53,485 bases of DNA from Erythrobacter sp. (GCA_024642565.1 JAHEAV010000019.1:1-53485), one strand, 5' to 3'. Positions 25,202 through 36,095 are shown, counted from the stretch's first letter. Notes: a model not told the origin generated them from the letters alone. Numbers and translations: made by a program.

Positions 25202-26287
25202 ATGGAACAACGGAAACTTCCCCCTGTCCAAGGCCGGGGCGCCCAGTCGGCGGAGCGACCCAGTCGCTTCGGACTGGCAAGCCGGGAGATTGATGGCGAC
25301 TGGCGCGATCAGATGGACGCTCTAGACGGGCCGCCAGTCAAACTTCGAACAAGCGTGACAGAAGAGCAACCCAGAACCATCCTGAGCTTCAATCAATCGC
25401 CCGATATCCCGTTCGACCGATCGATTAACGCCTATCGCGGATGCGAACATGGTTGCATCTATTGCTTTGCACGGCCGACCCATGCCTATCACGATCTCTC
25501 ACCCGGTCTGGATTTCGAAACAAAGCTGTTTGCCAAACCCGGTGCGGCAAACTTGCTGCGCGAAACCTTGGCCAAGCCAAAATACGCACCGCGCTGGATC
25601 GCGATGGGGACCAACACTGATCCCTATCAGCCAATTGAAGCGCGCTATCAGATCACGCGCCAAGTCTTGGAAGTCTGTCTGGAAGCACGCCATCCGGTGA
25701 CCATAACCACCAAGAGTGACAGGGTGCTGAGGGATCTGGATTTACTGGGCGAAATGGCGCGGCGAAAACTCGTGGCGGTGGCTATATCGGTGACCACGCT
25801 CGATCCGCGCTTGTCCGGATTGCTCGAACCGCGAGCCGCTGCCCCGGCGAAACGTCTGGCTGCGCTGGGCAAGCTGGTCAAAGCGGGGGTTCCTGCGCAT
25901 ATCTCGATCGCCCCGGTAATTCCTTCGATCACTGATGAATTCATGGAGAGTTTGATAGCCAAGGCAGGCTCACTCGGCGTAGCATCCGCCAGTTGGATAC
26001 CCCTCCGCCTTCCGCACGAGGTCGCCCCACTATTTCGTGAATGGTTGTCCGTTTACTACCCCGAACGCGGTGAAAAGGTGATGAATATTGTCCGATCCAT
26101 CCGCGGCGGAAAGGACAACGATCCCGACTTTCTAACCCGCATGAAGCCCGCCGGCGTTTGGGCTGATCTTTTTCGCACCCGCTTTCGCCTTGCGTGCAAG
26201 CGGGCGGGTATTGGCAAAGCCGGGTTCGACCTTGATTGCTCGCAATTCAGAAGGCCAGAATTGAACGGACAAATCAGGCTGCTTTAG
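25202..26287 (+). CDS. PA0069-family radical SAM protein
   Basis: A radical SAM protein of 361 aa related to PA0069/Rv2578c, a group with distant similarity to spore photoproduct lyase. The cluster motif is CEHGCIYC (C-x3-C-x2-C) after RSINAYRG. YAPRWIAMGTNTDPYQP and ITTKSDRVLRDLDLL are typical of the family. Its substrate is unknown. ATG 25202 is preferred; a GTG at 25187 is possible, and neither has a strong ribosome-binding site. The TAG stop overlaps the TAA stop of the convergent acetyltransferase gene (TTAG at 26284-26287). Confidence 0.88.
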   Translation: MEQRKLPPVQGRGAQSAERPSRFGLASREIDGDWRDQMDALDGPPVKLRTSVTEEQPRTILSFNQSPDIPFDRSINAYRGCEHGCIYCFARPTHAYHDLSPGLDFETKLFAKPGAANLLRETLAKPKYAPRWIAMGTNTDPYQPIEARYQITRQVLEVCLEARHPVTITTKSDRVLRDLDLLGEMARRKLVAVAISVTTLDPRLSGLLEPRAAAPAKRLAALGKLVKAGVPAHISIAPVIPSITDEFMESLIAKAGSLGVASASWIPLRLPHEVAPLFREWLSVYYPERGEKVMNIVRSIRGGKDNDPDFLTRMKPAGVWADLFRTRFRLACKRAGIGKAGFDLDCSQFRRPELNGQIRLL

Positions 26288-26793
26288 GCCTCCGTCAGAT
26301 CAATCTGCATATAGACCGTATCCAACGTCTTGCCGAATTTCCGCCCTACGGCGCGCATCAGACCGGCGTGTGAAAAACCGCATTTCGCGTGGACGGCAAC
26401 AGACGCTGGCTCGCCGCCGCCGATGACCGCTATCAGCTGCTCAAAGCCTGCCTCCCGCGCTTCACTGATGAGCGATCGGAGAAGCGCGGTCCCGATTCCC
26501 TGGCCAGTCGCCCAGGGTGCAAGATAGATGCTATTTTCGCCTGTACTGGCATAGGCAGGTCGATCACGGAATTGTGCGACATAAGCATAACCAGCCAGCT
26601 GGCCCCCGGTTTCGAAGACCAGAAACGGTGCTCCGCGATCCAGAATTGCCCGGATCTTGGAAGTCCAGAAAGCCACATCTGGCGGGACAATGTCGAATGT
26701 CGCAGTCCCATTTTCGACATGGTACTTGTAGATTTCAGCGATGGACGGCGCGTCTTCGGCAGTGGCTGGTCTGATCGAATGGCTCCCGATCAC
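26284..26793 (-). CDS. GNAT N-acetyltransferase, phosphinothricin/methionine-sulfone type
   Basis: A GNAT protein of 169 aa resembling Pat/MnaT acetyltransferases, which acetylate phosphinothricin, methionine sulfoximine or other amino-acid-like compounds. It begins IRPATAEDAPSIAEIY. The HVENGTATF segment is a family signature. The acetyl-CoA loop is APWATGQGIGTALL, followed by LIAVIGGGEPASVAVHAKCGF. The ATG overlaps the DUF1330 stop (ATGA). The real substrate is unknown, and resistance should not be assumed. Confidence 0.85.
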   Translation of the reverse strand: MIGSHSIRPATAEDAPSIAEIYKYHVENGTATFDIVPPDVAFWTSKIRAILDRGAPFLVFETGGQLAGYAYVAQFRDRPAYASTGENSIYLAPWATGQGIGTALLRSLISEAREAGFEQLIAVIGGGEPASVAVHAKCGFSHAGLMRAVGRKFGKTLDTVYMQIDLTEA

Positions 26794-27218
26794 CCAAACC
26801 CCTCCCCGCCCTCACCCGGCTTGAAGCGGATCAACCGGCTGTCCAGTATCGCCGCACTTCGGTTGACCACGGCTTTTTGATATTCCGGATCGGTAATCAT
26901 CTCCAGGAACGCTGCGGCATTGGGATAGGCCGCCACAAAGGCATCTTCCCAATGCTTGTCATCAGGCCCTGTCACCATCGCCTCCCAGGTGCCGCGCCAG
27001 ATGATACTTCCGCCGACACGTTTAAAGATCGGGCCGCTGGTCTCGCCATATTCGCGGTAGGCCTGGCGCCCGGTCCAATCCTTTGCCGCATTGGGGTGGC
27101 CTTCCGGATATTCCGCCCGTTCACGGTACCGCAACAGGTTCAGCATGTTGATCGGCGTATCGCGCGGCAGTGACTTGAAAAAGTCAAAGGCTTCGCGTGT
27201 CGGGTTAAGGTGGTTCAC
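26790..27218 (-). CDS. DUF1330-like small protein
   Basis: A 142 aa protein of the dimeric alpha/beta-barrel type. It has TPINMLNLLRYRERAEYPEGH, an aromatic GRQAYREYGETSGP segment and WEDAFVAAYPNAAAFLEMITDPEYQKAV, the pattern of DUF1330/EthD-like proteins. The function is unknown. I start it at GTG 27218: GGAG lies 7 nt upstream within the end of the ligase gene and the spacing to the ligase stop is 4 nt. The frame is open to 27323 but would then overlap the ligase by 100 nt with no protein-like sequence. It is coupled to the ligase and the acetyltransferase. Confidence 0.8.
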   Translation of the reverse strand: MNHLNPTREAFDFFKSLPRDTPINMLNLLRYRERAEYPEGHPNAAKDWTGRQAYREYGETSGPIFKRVGGSIIWRGTWEAMVTGPDDKHWEDAFVAAYPNAAAFLEMITDPEYQKAVVNRSAAILDSRLIRFKPGEGGEGFG

Positions 27219-27222
27219 GATA

Positions 27223-28809
<1,587 letters not shown>

Positions 28810-28848
28810 TCAATTCTCCCCTACTTCCTTTGGGAGCATCATTCGCGA

Positions 28849-28866
28849 TTGCGCCGCTTAGCGCAA
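28849..28866. repeat. Small hairpin after dnaE
   Basis: TTGCGC-CGCTTA-GCGCAA is a 6-bp stem with a 6-nt loop, located 8 nt beyond the dnaE stop and before the fatty acid-CoA ligase gene. No T-run follows on the minus strand, so it is at best a weak or factor-assisted terminator or an mRNA-end stabiliser. Confidence 0.35.
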
Positions 28867-28873
28867 GGGGCGA

Positions 28874-31800
28874 TCAGGCAACCAATCGAAGATGGGTTGA
28901 ACCGCGGCGGGTTGTAAGCGAGACATTGGAAATGCCCTCGATCTGCTCGAGCCGTTCGGCCAACTCGCCATCTAGCTGAAAATCGCGGCCTAATCGAACA
29001 ACTGGTTCCGCCCCGCTCTCGGTATGGAGCCTGGCAAGAACCTCGCCCCGCCCTTCGGCACCCGTGATCAGTTCAAGCTTGAGATCGTGCAGCACATCGG
29101 CGCGGTGGATGTCGAGTGTCAGCAGCATCCGCGAACCGCCCTTTACCTCGTCCAGCGGCCGCCCCCCGCGCACGGTAATGCGGGGCGGTTCGTCCGGACT
29201 TGGCGAATCCAGTTCGACATTGAGAAGGATGCAGGTTCCCTCCCCCGCCCATTTGACGAAATTTTCGACCAGTGCCTCTTCAAAGCAGGCGGCATCAAAC
29301 TGTCCGGAAGAATCGGAAAATGTGGCACGAACAAAATCCTTTCCGCGCCGCGTTTTACCCCGCTTTACCCCCTCAACCATTGCCGCCATGACGGCCGGCG
29401 CACGTCCACCTGCCGGTGCCCCACTCGCCATCAGGCTGGAATAATTGCGTGCACCATTGGCAGAGGCAACGGCACGATATTGCTCAACCGGATGGGCAGA
29501 GAAATAGAAACCGAAATTCTCGCGTTCACGCGCCATCCGCTCGGTGCGGGTCCATTCCGGGGTATCGCTTAGTCTAACATCTTCAGGGGCATGGTCCTCT
29601 CCGCCGAAAAGGCCGCCCTGCCCGCTGCTGCGCTCCCGCTCCGCTGCATCGGCCACCGCAAGCAACATCTCGGCATTCTCGAACACCTTGGCCCGGTTAG
29701 GTTCCAAAGTGTCGAGCGCGCCGGCACAAGCGAGCCCTTCAAGCTGCCGCCGGTTCATCGAGCCCGGCGGGATGCGTTCGAACAGTTTCTGCAAGCTTTC
29801 AAACCAGCCATGCGCTTCGCGTTCCGCCACGATTGCATCCATCGCTTTCTCGCCAACATTGCGGATGCCAGCCAAAGCGTAGCGCACAGCATAGCCTTCG
29901 TCGGTTCGCTCGACACTGAATTCGGCTTCGGAGCGGTTGATGCAGGGGCCGCGCAAGTCATATCCCGCACGGCGCATGTCATCGACATAGATTGTCAGCT
30001 TTTCCGACTGGTGCATGTCGAAACACATTGAAGCGGCGTAGAATTCATGCGGGTAGTGGGTCTTCAGCCAGGCTGTTTGATAAGCCAGCAAAGCATAGGC
30101 GGCAGCGTGTGATTTGTTGAAACCATAGCCGGCAAATTTGTCGATCAAGTCGAACAGTTCATTGGCCTGCTTGGGTTCAATTCCGGACACGTTCTTGCAA
30201 CCATCAACAAACCGCTGGCGCTGCGCATCCATTTCCGCCTGAACTTTCTTGCCCATCGCGCGGCGCAGCAAATCGGCATCACCCAGCGAATATCCGGCCA
30301 GAACTTGCGCGGCCTGCATCACCTGTTCCTGGTAAACGAAAATGCCATAGGTTTCGGACAGGATCCCTTCCAGTTTGGGATGGGGATAAGCGATCTCTTC
30401 CTCGCCATTCTTGCGGCGCCCGAACAGCGGGATATTGTCCATCGGTCCGGGGCGATATAGCGATACGAGCGCGATAATATCGCCGAAACTTGTTGGTTTC
30501 ACCGCGGCCAGCGTACGCCGCATTCCTTCGGATTCGAGCTGGAACACACCCACCGTGTTGCCCGATTTAAGCAAGTCATAGACGGCCGGATCATCCCATT
30601 CGAGCGTCGACAGATCGACGGAAATTCCGCGATTTCCGAGCAGTTGCACCGCCTTTTGCAAGACTGATAGTGTCTTGAGCCCGAGGAAATCGAACTTCAC
30701 CAACCCGCTGCTTTCGACATGCTTCATGTCGAACTGGGTCACCGGCATATCTGACCGTGGATCGCGGTAGAGCGGCACCAGTTGCGCCAGTGGCCGGTCA
30801 CCAATGACTACACCTGCCGCATGGGTAGAGGAATTGCGCGGAAAGCCTTCCAACTGCATGGCCAGATCAACCAGCCGCTTAACCTCCGGATCATTGTCAT
30901 ATTCGCGTTTGAATTCGGAAGATCCATTCAAGGTGCGCGGCAATGTCCACGCATCAGTCGGATGGTTTGGCACCATCTTGCACAACCGGTCGACATGGCC
31001 ATAGCTCATTTGCAGAATCCGACCGCAATCGCGCAGCACAGCGCGCGCCTTCAGCTTTCCGAAGGTGATAATCTGCGCAACGTGGTCGTCGCCATATTTG
31101 GCCTGCACATAACGGATTACCTCTCCGCGCCGCGTTTCACAAAAATCGATGTCGAAGTCCGGCATGGAAACGCGTTCAGGGTTGAGGAACCGCTCAAACA
31201 GCAACCCTAGCCTGATCGGGTCGAGGTCTGTGATTGTGAGCGCCCATGCGACCAGGCTGCCCGCACCAGAGCCGCGGCCCGGGCCAACCGGAATATCGTT
31301 ATCCTTGGCCCATTTGATGAAATCGGCAACAATCAGGAAATAACCGGGAAAACCCATTCCGGTGATTACGTCGATCTCGAATGCCAGGCGGTCGTCATAG
31401 ACCTTGCGATCTGCGGCGCTTAATTCGCCATAGGGTGCAAGACGAGCATCCAGCCCTGTACGCGCATCAGCCGCCAGCATCCGCGCTTCCCCAGCAACAT
31501 CGCCGGCCAGACTGGGCAGAATTGGGTCTCTGTACGGCGGCGCGAATGCACAGCGCTGGGCAACCACCAAAGTATTCGCCATCGCTTCGGGAAGGTCGGC
31601 GAATAATTCCTCCATCATCGGCCCGGATTTGACAAAGGCCTCGGGGTTGGAGCGCGGACGGTCTTCGGCATCGATATGGGTCGAACCGGCAATGCACAGC
31701 ATTGCGTCATGCGCTTTGTAAATATGGGGATCGCCGAAATTCGCAGGGTTAGTGGCAACAAGCGGCAGGCCCCTTGCATAGGCAAGATCAATCAGCGCGG

Positions 31801-32347
31801 CTTCGGCTGCATCCTGCACTGCGCTGCTTCGACGCGCGAGTTCGACATAAAGACGATCCGGAAACAAGGCCTGGAGCGTATTGCACAACGCATTGGCGTG
31901 ATTGCCCTGCCCTTCGGCAAGCAAGCGCGACAATGCACCCTCGCCCGCGCCTGTCAACGCGATCAAGCCATCGGTTCTTCCTTCGAGATCGCCGATACCC
32001 ACATGCGGTTCAAATTCGAGCGGACGATCAAGATGCGCTTTGCTCACAAGATGACAAAGATTGTCATAGCCTGCATCATCTTGCGCAAAGAGCGGCAGGT
32101 AATCGACCTGCCTGCCTTCACCATCGCGCGCAACACCCAGCAAGGTTCCGATGATCGGCTGGATACCTTCGCTGAAACAGGCTGAGGCGAAGGCCATTAC
32201 GCCATATAGGCCATTCCGATCACAAATTGCGATTGCAGGAAATCCGCGATTCTTGGCCAGCTTGGCAATGGACTTGGGATCAACGGCCCCCTCGAGCAGC
32301 GAATAGGACGACATGACTCGCAAAGGAACGAACGGGACGAATGGCAT
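28874..32347 (-). CDS. dnaE: DNA polymerase III alpha subunit
   Basis: The replicative polymerase of 1157 aa. It has an N-terminal PHP domain (residues 5-280), then the C-family polymerase core: PVGPGRGSGAGSLVAWAL, the catalytic Asp residues in SMPDFDIDF (D397, D399, D401 region), the KSHAAAYALLAYQ helix, and C-terminal HhH and OB-fold regions. The usual PHP metal motif (HSDYS) is replaced by VMSSYS and the later DH pair by DRNGLYG, so the PHP site is probably inactive and proofreading must come from a separate DnaQ. The start has no ribosome-binding site; a promoter immediately before it suggests a leaderless message. Confidence 0.97.
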   Translation of the reverse strand: MPFVPFVPLRVMSSYSLLEGAVDPKSIAKLAKNRGFPAIAICDRNGLYGVMAFASACFSEGIQPIIGTLLGVARDGEGRQVDYLPLFAQDDAGYDNLCHLVSKAHLDRPLEFEPHVGIGDLEGRTDGLIALTGAGEGALSRLLAEGQGNHANALCNTLQALFPDRLYVELARRSSAVQDAAEAALIDLAYARGLPLVATNPANFGDPHIYKAHDAMLCIAGSTHIDAEDRPRSNPEAFVKSGPMMEELFADLPEAMANTLVVAQRCAFAPPYRDPILPSLAGDVAGEARMLAADARTGLDARLAPYGELSAADRKVYDDRLAFEIDVITGMGFPGYFLIVADFIKWAKDNDIPVGPGRGSGAGSLVAWALTITDLDPIRLGLLFERFLNPERVSMPDFDIDFCETRRGEVIRYVQAKYGDDHVAQIITFGKLKARAVLRDCGRILQMSYGHVDRLCKMVPNHPTDAWTLPRTLNGSSEFKREYDNDPEVKRLVDLAMQLEGFPRNSSTHAAGVVIGDRPLAQLVPLYRDPRSDMPVTQFDMKHVESSGLVKFDFLGLKTLSVLQKAVQLLGNRGISVDLSTLEWDDPAVYDLLKSGNTVGVFQLESEGMRRTLAAVKPTSFGDIIALVSLYRPGPMDNIPLFGRRKNGEEEIAYPHPKLEGILSETYGIFVYQEQVMQAAQVLAGYSLGDADLLRRAMGKKVQAEMDAQRQRFVDGCKNVSGIEPKQANELFDLIDKFAGYGFNKSHAAAYALLAYQTAWLKTHYPHEFYAASMCFDMHQSEKLTIYVDDMRRAGYDLRGPCINRSEAEFSVERTDEGYAVRYALAGIRNVGEKAMDAIVAEREAHGWFESLQKLFERIPPGSMNRRQLEGLACAGALDTLEPNRAKVFENAEMLLAVADAAERERSSGQGGLFGGEDHAPEDVRLSDTPEWTRTERMARERENFGFYFSAHPVEQYRAVASANGARNYSSLMASGAPAGGRAPAVMAAMVEGVKRGKTRRGKDFVRATFSDSSGQFDAACFEEALVENFVKWAGEGTCILLNVELDSPSPDEPPRITVRGGRPLDEVKGGSRMLLTLDIHRADVLHDLKLELITGAEGRGEVLARLHTESGAEPVVRLGRDFQLDGELAERLEQIEGISNVSLTTRRGSTHLRLVA

Positions 32348-32353
32348 GGCGTG

Positions 32354-32382
32354 AATATGCTGTTTGCGCGCCCTATTGCCAA
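32354..32382 (-). promoter_or_regulatory. Candidate sigma-70-type promoter of dnaE
   Basis: On the minus strand TTGGCA (32382-32377), a 17-nt spacer and CATATT (32359-32354) lie directly before dnaE. Transcription would begin about 7 nt after the -10 box, which is at the A of the ATG (32347). This fits the absence of a Shine-Dalgarno sequence and points to a leaderless mRNA. Both boxes match the consensus at 4 of 6 and 5 of 6 positions respectively. Confidence 0.5.
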
Positions 32383-32459
32383 GGCACGCAATCCGGCTTT
32401 CCCACTAACTCGTCACCCCACAGCACCGCAGGCTAACGAAATGCCCCATTTACGCGAGT

Positions 32460-32795
32460 TTAAATCCGGTCCGCCTTTGCCGCTGCAATCTTGCGCCGGG
32501 TTTGGCGGATATTCGACCAGGCGCCGTAGGTGACCAGCGCAGCCAGAAAGAACCATACCCAAATCGGAATATTGCGGCCCGCAATCGCCAGATAAATATA
32601 GGCCGATACGAAGCAGAAACCGGCGCACATAGTTGGAAGCAGGGTTGATTTACCGGCCTTTGCATTGCGCAGAAGCCAACCGACTGAGAGCAGGAAGAAC
32701 GGAATCGCGCCAATGTAAATGCCGCCGAAAATATAAGGATTCACCCCATATTCCGCGCCTAGCGAGAGAAACCATTGATTGATCGATTCGAGCAT
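32460..32795 (-). CDS. Small three-helix membrane protein of unknown function
   Basis: A 111 aa protein with three hydrophobic helices (about residues 19-41, 52-70 and 75-92: YIFGGIYIGAIPFFLLSVGW, MCAGFCFVSAYIYLAIAG, WVWFFLAALVTYGAW) and a short basic, cytoplasmic-looking tail (RQTRRKIAAAKADRI). AGGAG lies 9 nt before ATG 32795. I do not recognise a named family. It follows the glutathione peroxidase on the same strand in the opposite sense of order: the peroxidase ends 33 nt upstream, so the two may share a transcript. Confidence 0.8.
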   Translation of the reverse strand: MLESINQWFLSLGAEYGVNPYIFGGIYIGAIPFFLLSVGWLLRNAKAGKSTLLPTMCAGFCFVSAYIYLAIAGRNIPIWVWFFLAALVTYGAWSNIRQTRRKIAAAKADRI

Positions 32796-32828
32796 TACAA
32801 TGCGCTCCTGGCGCGGGTCTAAAGTTGA

Positions 32829-33308
32829 CTACAGTAGTTTTTCGATGTCCTTGGCGATTGCCTGTGGCCTGTCCGATGGGCCGTAGCGGCGCACCACCTT
32901 CCCTTCCCGGTTGATCAGGAATTTAGTGAAGTTCCACTTGATCGCTTTCGAACCCATCAGCCCTGGCGCCTCTTTCTTCATCCAGTCGAACAGCGGGCTG
33001 GCACCTGTGCCGTTAACCTCCACCTTCTTCATCAGCGGAAAGGTCACTCCGAAATTGACCTTGCAGAACTGTTCAATCTCGTCCGCAGTACCCGGTTCCT
33101 GACCGCCGAACTGATTGCACGGGAAACCCAGAACTTCGAAGCCCTGATCCGCGTATTTCTGAAAAATTTTTTCCAGACCATCATACTGCGGGGTGAATCC
33201 GCATTTACTGGCTGTGTTGACCACCAGCAGGACCTTGCCCAGCTTTTCGGCCAAATCGATCTCGGCACCATTGGGAAGTTCTGCACTGAAGTCAGCAATC
33301 GTGGTCAT
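32829..33308 (-). CDS. Glutathione peroxidase (thioredoxin-dependent type likely)
   Basis: A peroxidase of 159 aa. The peroxidatic Cys is Cys36 in NTASKCGFT, with FPCNQFGGQEPG (Cys64) and WNFTKFLIN completing the active site with Gln, Trp and Asn. It reduces hydrogen peroxide and organic peroxides; the second Cys suggests reduction by thioredoxin. I start it at ATG 33308, which overlaps the upstream stop (ATGA) and follows AAGGAA. The longer frame to 33359 lies inside the upstream gene. There is no signal peptide, so it should be cytoplasmic. Confidence 0.93.
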   Translation of the reverse strand: MTTIADFSAELPNGAEIDLAEKLGKVLLVVNTASKCGFTPQYDGLEKIFQKYADQGFEVLGFPCNQFGGQEPGTADEIEQFCKVNFGVTFPLMKKVEVNGTGASPLFDWMKKEAPGLMGSKAIKWNFTKFLINREGKVVRRYGPSDRPQAIAKDIEKLL

Positions 33309-33841
33309 TTGAGTAATTCCTTGTGCGGGCGATAGATGAAGTCGAAACTCGCCTCCCATTTAAGCCCATGATCATAGGATACCTCACCAAACTGCCGCAC
33401 GCTACCGTCATCGTTCGGAGTATAGATCATCCGCACGAGGCCATCTTTCTCTGGCCCCCCTACGCCGGCCCAATAACCGGTCAGCACCATTTGCGCGCCG
33501 GCCTTCCCGCCTTCGAACTCCACACGCCCCGATGCGCTGCCAACCCAGGTCTGGTGCCATCGCCCTGTCGCCGGATCAAAGCTGTTAAGACTCCCGCCGG
33601 AGCCGCCCTGAAAGGGGTTCCAGTTTTCGCGGATTGCGCATCCTGAATAAAGGCGCTCTATCGTGCTGCGCGCCACTGGCTTGTCCGAGCCATTGGGATA
33701 AACAACCCATTCGCCTACCCAGAAATCAAAAGCGCGTTGGCCCTCGCTCCCACAGGGTGCGGCCGGTGGAGGCGCCGCCGGTGCTGGTGACTGAGTTGAA
33801 GCGGCTTGGAGTAAGCCGAGTGCGACAAATGTGGCTATCAT
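33305..33841 (-). CDS. Secreted DUF1579-like protein
   Basis: A 178 aa protein with a short signal peptide (MIATFVALGLLQAASTQSPA) followed by a Pro/Ala linker and a beta-rich domain: RAFDFWVGEWVVY, STIERLYSGCAIRENW, GGSLNSFDPATGRWHQTWV and QMVLTGYW. This pattern (a WxGxW start and a row of antiparallel strands) fits the DUF1579/lipocalin-like group. The function is unknown. It is translationally coupled to glutathione peroxidase, so a role in stress is possible, but that is inference. An extended -10 promoter lies 23 nt before the ATG. Confidence 0.78.
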   Translation of the reverse strand: MIATFVALGLLQAASTQSPAPAAPPPAAPCGSEGQRAFDFWVGEWVVYPNGSDKPVARSTIERLYSGCAIRENWNPFQGGSGGSLNSFDPATGRWHQTWVGSASGRVEFEGGKAGAQMVLTGYWAGVGGPEKDGLVRMIYTPNDDGSVRQFGEVSYDHGLKWEASFDFIYRPHKELLK

Positions 33842-33863
33842 TGTCTTTCCCCTGAGTTAGGGA

Positions 33864-33872
33864 ATTATAGCA
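33864..33872 (-). promoter_or_regulatory. Extended -10 promoter of the DUF1579-gpx pair
   Basis: TGCTATAAT on the minus strand is a perfect extended -10 (TGn-TATAAT). It lies 23 nt before ATG 33841, with AGGGG as the ribosome-binding site between. No clear -35 is present, which is normal for extended -10 promoters. Confidence 0.55.
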
Positions 33873-33997
33873 CAGCATCTAAATCTGCGGTGCAATTGCA
33901 TTACCACCAGCCGGCCATAATATTCGATCAATGGGGTCCCCGCCCACCACCATCACCGGCGCTATGCAGCGACGCCCGGAAGTGCTCTTGGGTCCGG

Positions 33998-34672
33998 CTA
34001 TTCCAGTTTACCTTCGTGAAGGCGAAACACGCGGTCCATCTTCGCGGCCAGCCGTTCGTTATGCGTGGCGACCAGCGCTGCACTGCCTTCGCCGCGCACC
34101 AGTTCCAGAAACTGTACGAGAACCTTGTCAGCGGTGGCTTCGTCAAGGTTGCCCGTTGGCTCGTCCGCGAGAACGAGATTGGGCCGGTTGGCCAACGCCC
34201 GCGCAACGGCCACACGCTGTTGTTCGCCGCCCGAAAGCTGGCTTGGCCGATGGTCCTTGCGCGCGCCCAGCCCCAGCACCTCAAGCAAATGATCAGCGCG
34301 CAGATCGGCCTCGGCCCGTGATTTGCCAGCCACCAGCTGCGGAAGGACGACATTTTCCCGCGCATTGAAATCGGGCAGCAAATGATGGAATTGATAAACA
34401 AAGCCGAGATGGTCGCGCCGTAGCGAAGTGCGGCCGTTCGAACCCTGTGCAGTCGCATCAATTCCGGTGATTTCGATTTTGCCCCCGAATCCACCTTCGA
34501 GCAGGCCAATGGCTTGCAGCATGGTCGATTTACCCGATCCCGATGGGCCAAGCAGAGCCACAATCTCTCCCGGTTGAACCGCCAGATCGATCCCGCGCAG
34601 AACGTCAATCCGCACCCCGCCTTGCTCAAAACTGCGGGTCAGGCCAGTAAGTTTGACGACAGCATTACTCAT
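33998..34672 (-). CDS. lolD: Lipoprotein-releasing ABC transporter ATP-binding protein
   Basis: An ABC ATPase of 224 aa. Walker A is GPSGSGKST (42-50), the signature is [16 protein letters not shown], and Walker B is [13 protein letters not shown]. It powers LolC/E to extract mature outer-membrane lipoproteins from the inner membrane and hand them to LolA. ATG 34672 overlaps the end of the permease gene by 8 nt. A MacB-type role is possible in principle, but the neighbouring permease is LolC-like. Confidence 0.93.
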   Translation of the reverse strand: MSNAVVKLTGLTRSFEQGGVRIDVLRGIDLAVQPGEIVALLGPSGSGKSTMLQAIGLLEGGFGGKIEITGIDATAQGSNGRTSLRRDHLGFVYQFHHLLPDFNARENVVLPQLVAGKSRAEADLRADHLLEVLGLGARKDHRPSQLSGGEQQRVAVARALANRPNLVLADEPTGNLDEATADKVLVQFLELVRGEGSAALVATHNERLAAKMDRVFRLHEGKLE

Positions 34673-35906
34673 AACGCAATACCTGTACGGGATCAGTGCT
34701 TGCCGCTTTCAAAGCCGGGTAAAGCGTTGCCAGGAAACTGAGAATCAGCGCCATCGCGCAAATCGTAAACACTTCCCATGGGTCGGTTCGAGAGGGCAGC
34801 TCTGACAAGAAGCGGATCGATGGGTCCCACAATTCGATGCCTGTTACCCATTGGACGAACAGCACAATCGGCTGGCGGAATTCGAGCAGGAAAAAGCCCA
34901 GTGCAATTCCTGCGACAGTGCCCAGCGCACCGACCACGAAGCCGGTTGTAACAAAAATCTTCATCAAGCTCCGGCGGGATGCACCCATGGTTCGCATGAT
35001 CGCAATATCGCGCGTCTTGGCCCGAACCAGCATGATCAGTGAGCTGAGAATGTTGAACACGGCCACCAGAACGATAATCGACAGCACAACGAACATGGCC
35101 ACACGTTCAACTGCCAACGCTTCGAACAAGGATGCATTGATCGTCTTCCAATCGGATACTTTGGCCTGTCCGGCCAATTTCCGGGTGATCGGAGCAAGAA
35201 TTTCACTCGCCAGGTCAGCATCGGTCGTCTTGACCTCTATCATTCCGATGGTGTCGCCGGTTAACAGCAAGGTTTGCGCGTCCTGGATCGGCATCACAAC
35301 AAAGGCTTGATCGTAATCAAATACCCCAATCTCGAACAGTGCTGACACGCGGTAGCCGACCTGCCGCGGCACTGTGCCAAAGGGGGTGGATCGGCCGGCC
35401 GGATTGATGATGGTAATCGTATCCCCGACACGGGCACCGATATTTTCCGCCAGCCGCGCGCCAATCGCAACATTGGCCGCGCCCGGCTGCAATTCGGATA
35501 GATTTCCGGCGACCAGCTTTTCCCCCAGGCGGCCAATGTCCTGCTGCGTATTGCCGCGCACCAGAATGGCTTCCACCCTGCCGTTAAAGGTGACCAGCAA
35601 CGGCTGCTCGATCAATGGCGACGCCCGCACGACGCCGGGCGTCTTGCGCACATCCTGAAGTATTTCCTGCCAATTATCCAAACGCCCGCCATAGGCCTGG
35701 ATGATCGCATGGCCGTTAAGTCCCACGATCTTGTCTAGCAATTCTGCGCGAAAGCCATTCATCACGCTCATCACCACGATCAGCGCCGCAACGCCCAGCA
35801 TGACGGCAGCCAGACTAATGCCTGCAACCAGCGCAATAAAAGCCTCTCCGCGCCCGGGCATCATGTAGCGCTTGGCGATGGTCCATTCGAAGGGAGAGAG
35901 GATCAA
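34665..35906 (-). CDS. Lipoprotein-releasing system permease LolC/LolE family
   Basis: An inner-membrane permease of 413 aa. One N-terminal helix (about 21-50, [21 protein letters not shown]) is followed by a large periplasmic domain (about 55-265) and three C-terminal helices (around 275-300, 320-345, 378-400). It has the typical ending [20 protein letters not shown]. Only one permease gene is present, so it probably works as a homodimer (LolF-like), as in many alphaproteobacteria. The start is a TTG at 35906, giving [13 protein letters not shown], the conserved N terminus; no ATG fits. The 189-nt gap to purF upstream holds both divergent promoters; none is clear. Confidence 0.92.
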   Translation of the reverse strand: MILSPFEWTIAKRYMMPGRGEAFIALVAGISLAAVMLGVAALIVVMSVMNGFRAELLDKIVGLNGHAIIQAYGGRLDNWQEILQDVRKTPGVVRASPLIEQPLLVTFNGRVEAILVRGNTQQDIGRLGEKLVAGNLSELQPGAANVAIGARLAENIGARVGDTITIINPAGRSTPFGTVPRQVGYRVSALFEIGVFDYDQAFVVMPIQDAQTLLLTGDTIGMIEVKTTDADLASEILAPITRKLAGQAKVSDWKTINASLFEALAVERVAMFVVLSIIVLVAVFNILSSLIMLVRAKTRDIAIMRTMGASRRSLMKIFVTTGFVVGALGTVAGIALGFFLLEFRQPIVLFVQWVTGIELWDPSIRFLSELPSRTDPWEVFTICAMALILSFLATLYPALKAASTDPVQVLRYE

Positions 35907-36095
35907 GGGCGTCTGCTTCGCTGTAATGGGTTGGGGATGGCGAAAGTCTGTCAGCGCCGTTTAGGCAGGCTTTTCCCTCGCTGCAACGAAATCTCTTGCC
36001 GCTGTCCGCTCTTATTAGCCCTCTTTGGCTTGTAATCTGATCGCAACAACGCCATTGAGCGCCGCATATCCCGACAGCAGCGGGCGACCAAGCCG

